Origin: Macrotis lagotis
Taxonomy: Eukaryota > Chordata > Mammalia > Peramelemorphia > Peramelidae
Assembly (NCBI RefSeq): GCF_037893015.1
Contig: NC_133665.1
Coordinates: forward strand, 197,134,714 to 197,198,713
Length of the DNA: 64,000 nucleotides
Reading direction: 5' to 3'
Shown: positions 35,301 through 43,140 of the stretch, piece after piece
How positions within the stretch are numbered: position 1 is the stretch's first letter
Layout of the letters: each line of letters starts with the position of its first letter
Program-made: the position numbers and the translations under genes
The notes under the pieces: generated by a model
The model's input: only the letters and a program-made list of their open reading frames with translations
Database searches by the model: none
What the model was told of the DNA's origin: nothing

Positions 35301-35582
35301 GCAGACCGGACAGTGCAAGAAGCTGATGAGGATGGGGATGGAGCTGTGTCTTTTTTGGAGTTTTCCAAGGTTAGTAGTGACCAGCATCATGGGAAATTGA
35401 AGAGAGCAGAATGGGGGAAAGGCAAGACACTACTGGGGTAATGGGAGCTTTGGGGACAGGACAGGTGAGGGATCTGGGAATACAGCATCCTCTATGGACT
35501 GAGGGTTCTCTCTACTTCTCCTCATCAGTCCTTAGAGAAGATGAACGTTGAACACAAAATGAGCATCCGGATCCTGAAGTGA
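32160..35582 (+). CDS. CHP2: CHP2, calcineurin B homologous protein 2 (7 coding exons)
   Basis: Seven exons (32160-32226, 32394-32466, 32760-32840, 33067-33194, 35048-35109, 35247-35369, 35529-35582) with GT-AG introns and matching phases join into 195 residues. That is one shorter than human CHP2 as I recall it. The protein is an EF-hand calcium sensor. The family binds the cytoplasmic tail of Na+/H+ exchangers of the NHE1 type and resembles calcineurin B. Seen here: an N-myristoylation-type start MGSGRS, a degenerate EF1 loop at 39-50, a degenerate EF2 near 72-83, and canonical loops [12 protein letters not shown] (123-134) and [12 protein letters not shown] (164-175). The C-terminus is [11 protein letters not shown]2 rather than CHP1 fits because [27 protein letters not shown] and [10 protein letters not shown] match CHP2. 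Intron 4 is the longest (1.85 kb). The gene looks intact. Confidence 0.96.
32394..32466 (+). CDS. CHP2: CHP2 coding exon 2
   Basis: Acceptor CGGCAG|TCTCCC, donor CTCAA|GTGAGC. Encodes [20 protein letters not shown] and KGYL, the first helix and start of the degenerate EF1. Confidence 0.95.
32760..32840 (+). CDS. CHP2: CHP2 coding exon 3
   Basis: Acceptor CCAACAG|TCGGATG, donor GATGG|GTGAGT. Encodes [20 protein letters not shown] and INSFFPDG, including the family-typical NPLGDRII. Confidence 0.95.
33067..33194 (+). CDS. CHP2: CHP2 coding exon 4
   Basis: Acceptor TTCTTAG|GGGTCAATG, donor CGGT|GTGAGT. Encodes [20 protein letters not shown] and the charged linker to [12 protein letters not shown]. 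Confidence 0.95.
34400..34690 (-). mobile_element. Possible L2 remnant in CHP2 intron 4
   Basis: Weak antisense L2 phrases ('GAATTGCAGTACCCTGGACA') are visible. Strongly diverged. Confidence 0.35.
34843..34861 (+). repeat. Short interstitial telomere-like tract in CHP2 intron 4
   Basis: GGGTTAGGGTTAGGGTTAG, about three telomere units with the G-rich strand on +. It lies in the intron between coding exons 4 and 5. Confidence 0.85.
35048..35109 (+). CDS. CHP2: CHP2 coding exon 5
   Basis: Acceptor CATTCAG|TTGCTTTTC, donor TTACAG|GTTAGA. Encodes [20 protein letters not shown], with the complete canonical EF3 loop. Confidence 0.95.
35247..35369 (+). CDS. CHP2: CHP2 coding exon 6
   Basis: Acceptor TGCCAG|GTCTTGAGG, donor TCCAAG|GTTAGT. 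Encodes [20 protein letters not shown] and the canonical EF4 loop [12 protein letters not shown]. Confidence 0.95.
35529..35582 (+). CDS. CHP2: CHP2 coding exon 7 and stop
   Basis: Acceptor CTCATCAG|TCCTTAGAG. Encodes [17 protein letters not shown] followed by TGA. Confidence 0.95.
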   Translation, partial: SLEKMNVEHKMSIRILK

Positions 35583-35931
35583 CCTCCATCTCCAGGAGGC
35601 ATCTCCCCCACCCTACAAGAAGCCATTTCCAATCCCCAGAGGTATTCCCTTCCATTCCTGGGGTGCACCCCTCTCTATTCTGTAGGAATTCACTTTTGGG
35701 TCCTGGAGGGATTTGCCCCCAGATCTGGAAGAATCCATCTCCAAAGGGCTATACCTTTCTCCTTTTAGAGGAAAATCTTTTGGCTTTCCACTGTTCCTGG
35801 AGAAATTTAGCCCCCACTCACCTGAATTAATTTAGCCCAATCTAGAGAGTCCATGTGGCACCAGTGGAGGAACACACTCCTCACTCCTGAAAGGCTCCAC
35901 CTCTAAGGGTCTTCCTCAGGATTCCAAGGTT

Positions 35932-35945
35932 CTAACCCTAACCCT
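35932..35945 (-). repeat. Two-unit telomere-like tract in CHP2 3' UTR
   Basis: CTAACCCTAACCCT followed by CACTC, with the C-rich strand on +. Confidence 0.65.
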
Positions 35946-36106
35946 CACTCAGATGTGTCTCCTCCAGAACTGGGAGGGATGCTTCCCACTCCCCATGATA
36001 CAGCATTGCTTGCAAACTCCCCTCTCTTCTCTCCACCATGCCCACCTGCTAGATCATTTAAGCAGCAAGTTTGGAAGAGCCCTGACCAATGTGTGGGAAT
36101 GGGCTC

Positions 36107-36112
36107 AATAAA
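36107..36112 (+). terminator. CHP2: Poly(A) signal AATAAA for CHP2
   Basis: A canonical AATAAA sits 525 bases after the CHP2 stop in 'GGGCTCAATAAACCC'. No earlier canonical hexamer was noticed in the UTR. Confidence 0.65.
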
Positions 36113-36129
36113 CCCTAAATGTTTCTCTG

Positions 36130-36515
36130 GAATGGAATCAATCAAAGAATGAAAAGGGATTTGGGTGGGGCTTCTCTTCTTGGTTATTTTCTCCAAGGTC
36201 CTTTTTGTTCAGCTCAGAGACAGATCCAGCAGAAACTCCTCAGGCCCCAACTCTTAGTAGCTAGATTATGACAGACAGACAGTCAGACATAAATAATCCA
36301 TGCATACTTTTATACCACAAGAGAGGACAAACCTCAGGAGAGAACAGAGGAGGCAGACTGGCCCTTGTGAAGAACCCTCATTCCAGGACTTTGAACAGGT
36401 TTCCTTCCCCAGGGCAGAGAGACTTACATGTTACATGTTGGGGTGAGATTAGGAAAGGTAGAGGGGATTCAGGTAGAATTGGAAAGGGAAAGCTGTGACC
36501 GATAACAGAGGAATT
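36130..36515. other. Unassigned stretch downstream of CHP2
   Basis: No gene or repeat was recognised apart from short CAGA repeats at about 36275. Confidence 0.3.
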
Positions 36516-36768
36516 CATGAGTGTGTGTCTGCCTGTGTCTTTGTGTCTGTGTGGTTGTATATGTGTGTGTGTGTCTCTGATAGTGGATGTGTGAGAATAT
36601 ATGTATGAGTATATGTGTGTCTGTGTGAGTGTGTAGATATGTATGCATGTGGGTATTGGTGGCTGTGTGTGTGAGAATGTATGGGAATGTATGGATGATT
36701 TTGTATTTGTATGAGTGTATGTGAGTGTGTGTGTGTTGGTATGGGTGTGTATGTGTGTTTGTGTGGAA
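36516..36768. repeat. Imperfect GT-rich minisatellite-like tract
   Basis: About 250 bases of TGTG-rich sequence with interspersed GA, TA and GGTA units. A block at about 36624-36680 recurs nearly unchanged at 37812-37872. Open frames here (HTHTHT-type) are artefacts. Confidence 0.9.
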
Positions 36769-36824
36769 GGGGAAATGGAATAGGTTGAATGTCTTGGCCA
36801 AATGTCAGAAACAACAGACAATCA

Positions 36825-37035
36825 AGTCTGGATATATTTCCTAGCTGTGTAACCCTGGGCAAGTTATTTAACCTCTAGCTGTCTCCGTTTCTGCAATTGT
36901 AAATTGGGCTAAATTGGTAAATTGGGGTTTTTCCTGGCTTGCAGATATGTGAGGATCAAAATACATCTTTGTAAAGTGATTAGAATAGAGCTTGTACCTA
37001 GTAGGTGCCTAATAAGTGCTTATTCCTTTCCCCTC
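36825..37035 (+). repeat. MIR/CORE-SINE, sense
   Basis: 'CCTAGCTGTGTAACCCTGGG', 'CAAGTTATTTAACCTCTAGC', a TTGTAAA core and 'GTAGGTGCCTAATAAGTGCT' give the MIR order from core to 3' end. Confidence 0.75.
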
Positions 37036-37039
37036 CCCC

Positions 37040-37685
37040 AGTGGAATTTTGGGCTGAATTGGATCAGGAATAAAGCAGAGACACATCTGAAAGAAAAAAT
37101 TACAAGGCTTTTGTCATCCCCCAATTTACAGTTGAGGAAACAGACCCAGATGAAGAACTGTGCCCTAGGGTACCATAGGAGGTGTCTTAGGGCTGATTTT
37201 GAATTTAGTGTTCTGCCCACTGTGGTATCACCTAGTTTCCTGAAAGAAGTCTCTCTGTCCTTGTCAGTACATATGTCGAATCTTGTCTCCATTTGACAAG
37301 TTGGAACATAGAGGGCAGCCAGGTTGGGGAAGGGGGGCCATCCTCCTCAGAGACTTGGAGGGAACACAACAGGACTGGTTTGGAATCTGGGGCAGTTATG
37401 GTCCACAGATAGATGAATGGGGTCAGTCTAGTCTGGAGAAGAGCCCACTTGTTGAGGGTGAGTCTTTCAGGCTGTAAAGAGGACCCTGCCTAACAGTGAG
37501 AGCTATTCTGGGCTGGGGCAGGCAACCTGGGGTGGCAGGCACTTAGATGGACCCTGTTTGACCATGCATGGTAAGCTTTGGACTGAACACTCACCCCCTG
37601 GAGATGCTGCTTTTCTCTGAAGCAGAAGAATGGACAGGATGGGCAGATGGAGGGAGGGGATCTTGGTCTTCTTAGGGCAGGGCTG
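37040..37685. other. Unassigned stretch
   Basis: No gene was recognised. 'CCCCCAATTTACAGTTGAGG' at about 37118 hints at an old SINE fragment. Confidence 0.3.
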
Positions 37686-37690
37686 CCTGG

Positions 37691-37716
37691 GTAGCCACTG
37701 GGGTACAGAGCAGGGG

Positions 37717-37793
<77 letters not shown>

Positions 37794-37903
37794 AATGTAT
37801 ATGTTTGTGTGTGTGTGAGTGTGTAGATATGTATGCATGTGGGTATTGGTGGCTGGGTGTGTGAGAATGTGTGGGAGTGTATGTTCTGTACCCCAGTGGC
37901 TAC
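37691..37903. repeat. 19-bp perfect inverted repeat enclosing a GT tract
   Basis: Left arm GTAGCCACTGGGGTACAGA at 37691-37709 and right arm TCTGTACCCCAGTGGCTAC at 37885-37903 are exact reverse complements, separated by 175 bases. The loop holds (GT)35 and a copy of a 60-bp block from the GT-rich tract at 36.6 kb. Confidence 0.95.
37721..37790. repeat. (GT)35 microsatellite
   Basis: Seventy bases of uninterrupted GT. Confidence 0.98.
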
Positions 37904-37910
37904 ATACATA

Positions 37911-38056
37911 CTTTTTTTTTGCAAGGCAAACAGGGTTAAGTGGCTTTGCCCAAGGCCACACAGCTAGGTAATTATTGAGTGTCTGAGAACGGATTTGAAC
38001 CCAGGTACTCCTGACTCCAGGGCCAGTGCTTTATCCACTATGCCACCTAGGCCCCT
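37911..38056 (-). repeat. WSINE/MAR-type tRNA SINE
   Basis: Reverse copy from T-run and 'GCAAGGCAAACAGGGTTAAG' to 'GCCACCTAGGCCCCTG', inserted just right of the inverted-repeat arm. Confidence 0.92.
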
Positions 38057-39015
38057 GATACATACATTTTCACCAGCCTCATTGCAGTCCCCTTGGGTCT
38101 GGGTTTTTGCCTCTAGCACCACCCCCTTATCCATATCTGGGATTTGATGGGTGTTGGGAACATCTCATAAGAAAGAGCCGCCCTCATCAGTGCAGACTCA
38201 CCCCAATCTGTTTGTTCAGGTCTCATCTGGGGCTTCTGGGGGCACAGCATCTCTGGGAATATGCCAGAGGTGGGCCATTCTGAACTCGAGGTCAGATTTC
38301 TATTGACTGGGTTAGGCTGCCTCTTGCCTTCTTCCCTTCTGTCCCCTTGGGCCAGTCCAGTAACTTCTAGAATTCCTGAGGCTTTTTATTCCCTGGAAAA
38401 TTGTCACCCTGCAAGGGTCAGAGCTGGATGAAAATCAGTCTTCCTGGAACTTGCACACCAGTAGGAAAGGTCAGGTGATGGTGGAGGTGGAGGGGGACTT
38501 TTGAGAGTTAGGAAGGCCTGGATCCAAGTCTTGCTATTGACACATTCTGCCTTGGAAAAGGCACCAGACCCTAAATCTAACTTCCAGGTCTAATCCAGTC
38601 CTAAACTGGCCCAGGAAACTGGAAGGTGATGGTTCCCAGTATGGATTTTGAGGTCAAAACTAGTTCTACAATAGTATACAAGAATGCATGTAGAGTAGTG
38701 ATTTCAAGAGAAAATAAATGTTTTAACTGTGAATGCAATAAATATTGACTGACGTGGCCCACAGAAACAAATGTTCTTGGGGGGGTATTTAATTTTTAAG
38801 AGAGAAAAGGGTCCCGAATTCAAAAAGTTTGATAACTACTGCTCTAAGGCCATAAAAAGCAGTGGTCCACATTTGAAGAGAGAATTTCCATTCCACAGGT
38901 CTAGGCTAAACCAACAATGAAGGCCCTATTTGGGGGGCAGCCACCCAATTTGAGGAGGAGAAGAGGGGAGACAGTGTCTTTGTTGAATGAAATAGGAAGT
39001 TTAGATCTGGTGCCC
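38057..39015. other. Unassigned stretch
   Basis: No gene was recognised. 'AACAAATGTTCTTGGGGGGG' and 'AAAAGTTTGATAACTACTGC' may be an old repeat end near 38770-38840. Confidence 0.3.
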
Positions 39016-39019
39016 TTCA

Positions 39020-39250
39020 TGTCTTCCCAGAGCTTCTACTCTAATGAGATAAACACATAACTGAACTAGATACTATGCCACCAGAAGTGCAGAGCTGCAG
39101 AGAAGTCATTACTGGAAGGAGTGAAGGAGACATTTGTCTTTGAAGGATAGATGGGGATCAGCAGGAAAAAAAGCAAGGGGGAAAGGCATTCCAGGCAGAA
39201 GGTACAGTGTGAGCAAAGGTTAAGGAGGAGAACATGATCAGAAAGCAGAA
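39020..39250 (-). mobile_element. L2 LINE fragment, antisense
   Basis: 'CTACTCTAATGAGATAAACA' and 'GGCATTCCAGGCAGAAGGTA' then 'GAGCAAAGGTTAAGGAGG' are reverse-complement L2 phrases. Confidence 0.55.
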
Positions 39251-39749
39251 TTCTGATCAAACCCTAAAAAGGTATTACTAAGAGGAGATGATGCTAAAAA
39301 GGAAGGGATGGAGCTAAAGGAGATGAGTTTGCATTTTCAAATGCTATAGGAGAAGTTCACAAAGACTCCATCCCCAGCCCTGGCCCCTGCTCTGTACCCC
39401 AGGCACTAGGTCTTGGGCCCCCTCCCCAGTAACAGACCAAAGAGGCCTGTTTGTGTTTCTGGCTAAAAGTTCTGAGCCATGCACATCCAGATAATGTAGG
39501 CCCCAAGGGAGGCAATGCTCCTTTTTCAGACATTGGTTCATCTATGAGGAAGTTTTCAGATTGGGACTAGGAAAGGGATTCTGGAGGAGATAAACTCTCT
39601 GCAGGAGTTGAGAATTCAAGGAAGTCAGAAACTCTGCAAGGGAGAATTGGAGAGAAATGATGTAGAATGTGGAGGAGTGTCTGCAAAAGCACAACCATGG
39701 GAGGGGTGGTTTGTGGGTGAACCAACTGAGCTGAATCCCAGAGTCCATG
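39251..39749. other. Unassigned stretch
   Basis: No gene was recognised. Part may belong to the broken L2 copy on either side. Confidence 0.3.
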
Positions 39750-39965
39750 GGAGGAAGGAGAATGTAAATGATGGGAAAGGATGGGAAGAGCTTTCAATGC
39801 CAATTTGTGGGGAATAAGGAGCCAGTCAGATTTACTGAGCAGAGGAAGACCCATATGTTTTATGTAAAATGCTCAGCTGAGTAGAAGGTTTGGGTTGGAT
39901 TGAGGGAAACTTGAAGCAGGGAGACTTACTGGAGGCCATCAAATGCTCTCAGGACACTGTCCACA
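39750..39965 (-). mobile_element. L2 LINE fragment, antisense
   Basis: 'GAGCTTTCAATGCCAATTTG', 'AATAAGGAGCCAGTCAGATT' and 'CTTGAAGCAGGGAGACTTAC' follow the antisense L2 order. Probably the same old copy as 39020-39250. Confidence 0.6.
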
Positions 39966-40388
39966 GGATTTTCTCCCAAGTTCTCTTCTCATGTCTTTGC
40001 CAGACAAGCAGTAAACCCTATTTTCTCAGGAACTCTGTTTTCTTAGTCCCGCTCTTCCTCTTCAGACACTGCAGGTAAAAGTCAGTCTGGGACAACTGTA
40101 TTAACCCCACCTCCTCAGGGCTGCTCAGAGTTCCATTTCCTCTTACAGAAATTGCAAAATGAATGAGGTGCTGGGGTCAAGGTTGGGGTGGAGGAACTCT
40201 TGAAGTTGGTGTTACAAAGGGATTTAGGAATTCTTGATTCTAAAGTGCAACACTGGTAGATGGTGAGATTGAGAGTGTCTGACTATCCCTATGGATCTCT
40301 GAGGTAAAGTAGAGGGTTAGGCCATGGGAACTGAGAATGGAGGAATTTGGAGCTAGAATGTTTGTGGGAACCTCAATAGATGACTGAA
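39966..40388. other. Unassigned stretch
   Basis: No gene or repeat was recognised. Confidence 0.3.
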
Positions 40389-40390
40389 AT

Positions 40391-40495
40391 TGGGGCAACT
40401 AAGGGGATACAATGGATAGAGCCCCAGGCCTGGAGTCAGGAGGACCTGAGTTCAAATGTGTATCACCCTGAACGAGTTTCTTCATCCTGATTGCC
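40391..40495 (+). repeat. Partial WSINE/MAR-type SINE
   Basis: The head 'GGGGCAACTAAGGGGATACA' and 'CTGGAGTCAGGAGGACCTGA' are clear. The second half is short and diverged ('CATCCTGATTGCCTTTCC'). Confidence 0.75.
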
Positions 40496-41100
40496 TTTCC
40501 CCCTTCTCCCCCACTCCCCAAAGATAATTGAAATTCTCCTAAATAATGGTTATGACTTGGCTTGAGGAAAGGAAGTCTCTGAAATAGTCACTGAATTTCT
40601 AGAAAAAGGAGCCTTCGGGTGATCTGGGAGCCCCCCCCCCCCCGAATTTGGATGGATTTTTTAACTTGAATACACTGAATCTGAAGAGAGAAAAGGTAAT
40701 TGAAGGGTGGTGTTAGACTATTTCCCTGCTTGAATGTTTTAGAGGCTATGAAAGGAAGTGTTTGCGGACTTAAGAGAGATGAGCCAGGACCATCATTTTG
40801 TATTAAGGTCTATGGATTAGGGGACTTAAAAGATCCTATGAAATAAATATCTTTTCAAAAAAATCTACTTTAGAATAAAGAGTAGGGTTAGGCACTGGAC
40901 CTGTGATTCTTCTCTAAGATGATATGATCCTTTGCCATTGCATATTAGGACCCTCTCTGCTTGGGGCCCTGGGAAATTAAAAAGTTCATTCAGCAATACA
41001 CAATCAGTATCTGTTAGAGGAAGAACTTGATTCTTCCTGGGCCAGCTCCTGAGTCCCTACCCCCACCCCCACCTTTGCTATTAAGGAAATAAAAAGCTTT
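40496..41100. other. Unassigned stretch
   Basis: No gene was recognised. It contains a C12-13 run at about 40631-40643. Confidence 0.3.
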
Positions 41101-41113
41101 TAAAAATAAACTG

Positions 41114-41278
41114 TGGGGGGCAGCTAGGTGACTCAGTGGATAAAGCACCAGCCTTGGAGTCAGGAGTACCTGGGTTCAAATCCGGTCTCAAACACTTAAT
41201 AATTACCTAGCTGTGTGGCCTTAGGCAAGCCACTTAACCCCATTTGCCTTGCAAAAACCTAAAAAATAAAAAAACCAA
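41114..41278 (+). repeat. WSINE/MAR-type SINE with target-site duplication
   Basis: Full sense copy from 'GGGGGGCAGCTAGGTGACTC' to 'CCTTGCAAAAACCTAAAAAA'. Target-site duplication AAAAATAAACTG at about 41102-41113 and 41280-41291. Confidence 0.93.
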
Positions 41279-41504
41279 AAAAAATAAACTGGGCAGGGAA
41301 CAGATTTGGAGTCAATTGTTTGTCATTTAAAAGATATTGCAATTTTTAATATGTAAATAATGGTGTATAAAGAAACCAGGATTAGAATGAATAAGGGAAA
41401 AAAAGGTTATAGCAAGTCAGAAGAGAGGTGATCATCTCACCAACTTCAGGCTGATCCTTTATCTGACAAGACCACAATCTGTGGTCCTTTTGCCTCTTGG
41501 TAGT

Positions 41505-41790
41505 CAACTAGTAATGAAAAATGTGTTGGGCACCTCCAAAGTGTCAAGCATTGGGAATGCAGAGAATGACAGAAAACAGCCCTGCCCTCAAGGAGCTCCC
41601 TATCCAATGGCAGAGGCAGCATGAAGACCACTGAACCAACAAGCTCTGAAGGGAGATCAAGAAAGGCTTCTTGGAGAGGAGCCGGGGGGGGGGGGGGGGG
41701 GGGGGTTAGACAGCAAAAAAGAAGTGCCATTGGAATGCTATACAGACCATTTCAGAGCTGGTCCTGGAGGCAGTAGGGAGGCTTGAGGAA
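41505..41790 (-). repeat. L2-related old LINE fragment with G22 run
   Basis: 'AAAGTGTCAAGCATTGGGAA', 'CTGCCCTCAAGGAGCTCCCT' and 'TCTTGGAGAGGAGCC' match the same old repeat seen at 5.8 kb. A 22-base G run at 41684-41705 interrupts it. Confidence 0.5.
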
Positions 41791-41981
41791 GATGGTTTTC
41801 TCTCCCTCCCTACCCCAAGCAACTTGGCTACTCTACCTTCACCTTGGGGGCAATAGTGGACATTGATACTTCCTGGGATCATTTATTAGAAATGGTTCTT
41901 AAATCCCCAATGTTACTTTTTGGGTGCCTTTACAGGAGCTAGAGACCCCCTTTATTCTCATTTCCCATTCCCATTCCTATT

Positions 41982-42180
41982 CACACTACTATTACTACCA
42001 CTAGCAGCAGCACTAACTACTACCACCATGCAACCATCACTATTATCACCACTACTACTATTACTACTACCACCACCATCATCAATTTCTCCTCCTCCTG
42101 CCACCAGCACCACCACCGCTACCACTTCTGCTATTACTATCACCATCAGCACTACTACTTCTACTACCACTCCCATCATC
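41982..42180. repeat. Imperfect (ACT/ACC/ATC)n trinucleotide repeat
   Basis: About 200 bases of interrupted CAC/CTA/TTA/CCA triplets. Both strands keep open frames through it (polySer/Thr on +, polyVal/Gly on -). These are artefacts of the triplet period. Confidence 0.92.
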
Positions 42181-42655
42181 TCTTCCTGTTCTTGTTCAAG
42201 GAAGATCTTCTCAGGGCTGCTTTTCACCTTTGATGTCCAGCTGAGCCACCTATCCAAGAAGGTTTAATGTACAAAATGTTTCAGCAGGTGGACTAAACAA
42301 AGTTAAGTGTAATAGCGGGGGTCTCAAACCAATGATCCATAATATATAGACAATATAGTCAACCTGAAAGATGAGCAACTCTTGTTGCAAGAGAATTCAG
42401 CAGGTGTCGCATGTAAATAGCATTCCTGAATTAAACAAGGCTGGTAAAAGAAGGCCAGCTGTTTGAAGATGGAATTAGATACATATTTTTTTGAAGTAGT
42501 CACAGTGAACAGGAGCACCATGAAGCTGGACTAAGTTTTGCAATCAAAACTAATCTAGAAATCAAGCTTGTATGCATACCAAAAGGAGTGAATGACTGAT
42601 AGGATTATAATAAGATTTCAACTTGCAGTAAAGTGTCAAGTCACTATCTGCCTCT
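42181..42655. other. Unassigned stretch before the RTE element
   Basis: No gene was recognised. It may contain degraded RTE sequence, but no translated match was convincing. Confidence 0.3.
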
Positions 42656-43140
42656 GCTCCCACCATGATGAACCCTGATCAAAATGATGAAATACAGAAG
42701 TTGCTAATTGAAAAGGGAGAACTCCACAGGGTTTACCAGCAGGATAGTTCATCCATTTCTAAGAAGGTAGCATTTAATTCCAACAAAAGTGAAGTAGAAG
42801 CAAAACTTAGAGATACAGGCCTCTTGTCTCAGTAAGAAGGCAGATAAAATTCAGTTTTATGTAGATGCTTTTATGATGCCCTGAAGGCTATTTATGGGCC
42901 AAAGATCTATGGTACATCTCAACTACTCAATACTGGTGGAGCCAGATTGATTTAGGGACATGATCCTAGAGAGTTGGGCTGAACTCTTCCATAGTATCTC
43001 TAACAGACTATCATTAATCAATGCAGAAGTCACTGACCATTTACCTCAAGTTGAAGTCAATCAGTCCCTAGGTTTTGAATGATATTAGACTCCTTTCAAG
43101 TGGTAAAGCACCTGGTGCTGATTCTATCCTATTGCTCATT
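42656..43140 (+). mobile_element. RTE-clade LINE, part 1 (interrupted by L1)
   Basis: Translation shows 'EIQKLLIEKGELHRVYQQD', 'SKKVAFNSNKSEVEAKLRDT', 'FYDALKAIYGPKIYGTSQLL' and 'LLSSGKAPGADSI', the RTE stretch between endonuclease and reverse transcriptase. Stops and frameshifts occur. The sequence breaks off within the RT domain, where an L1 begins, and the same ORF resumes at about 47211. Confidence 0.85.

Larger units (their letters stand above)
35583..36130 (+). other. CHP2: CHP2 3' untranslated region (inferred)
   Basis: Non-coding sequence after the CHP2 stop to just beyond the AATAAA at 36107-36112. It holds several similar short phrases ('AATCCATCTCCAAAGGGCTA', 'GGCTCCACCTCTAAGGGTCT', 'GAGGCATCTCC') that suggest an internally repetitive, CT-rich UTR. 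The end is inferred only from the poly(A) signal. Confidence 0.6.

Noticed and set aside
36378-37961. His-Thr repeat open frames in GT tracts
   Set aside because: These are translations of (CA)n/(GT)n microsatellites.
41920-42267. Ser/Thr-rich (+) and Val/Gly-rich (-) open frames
   Set aside because: They follow an imperfect trinucleotide repeat, which keeps frames open on both strands.
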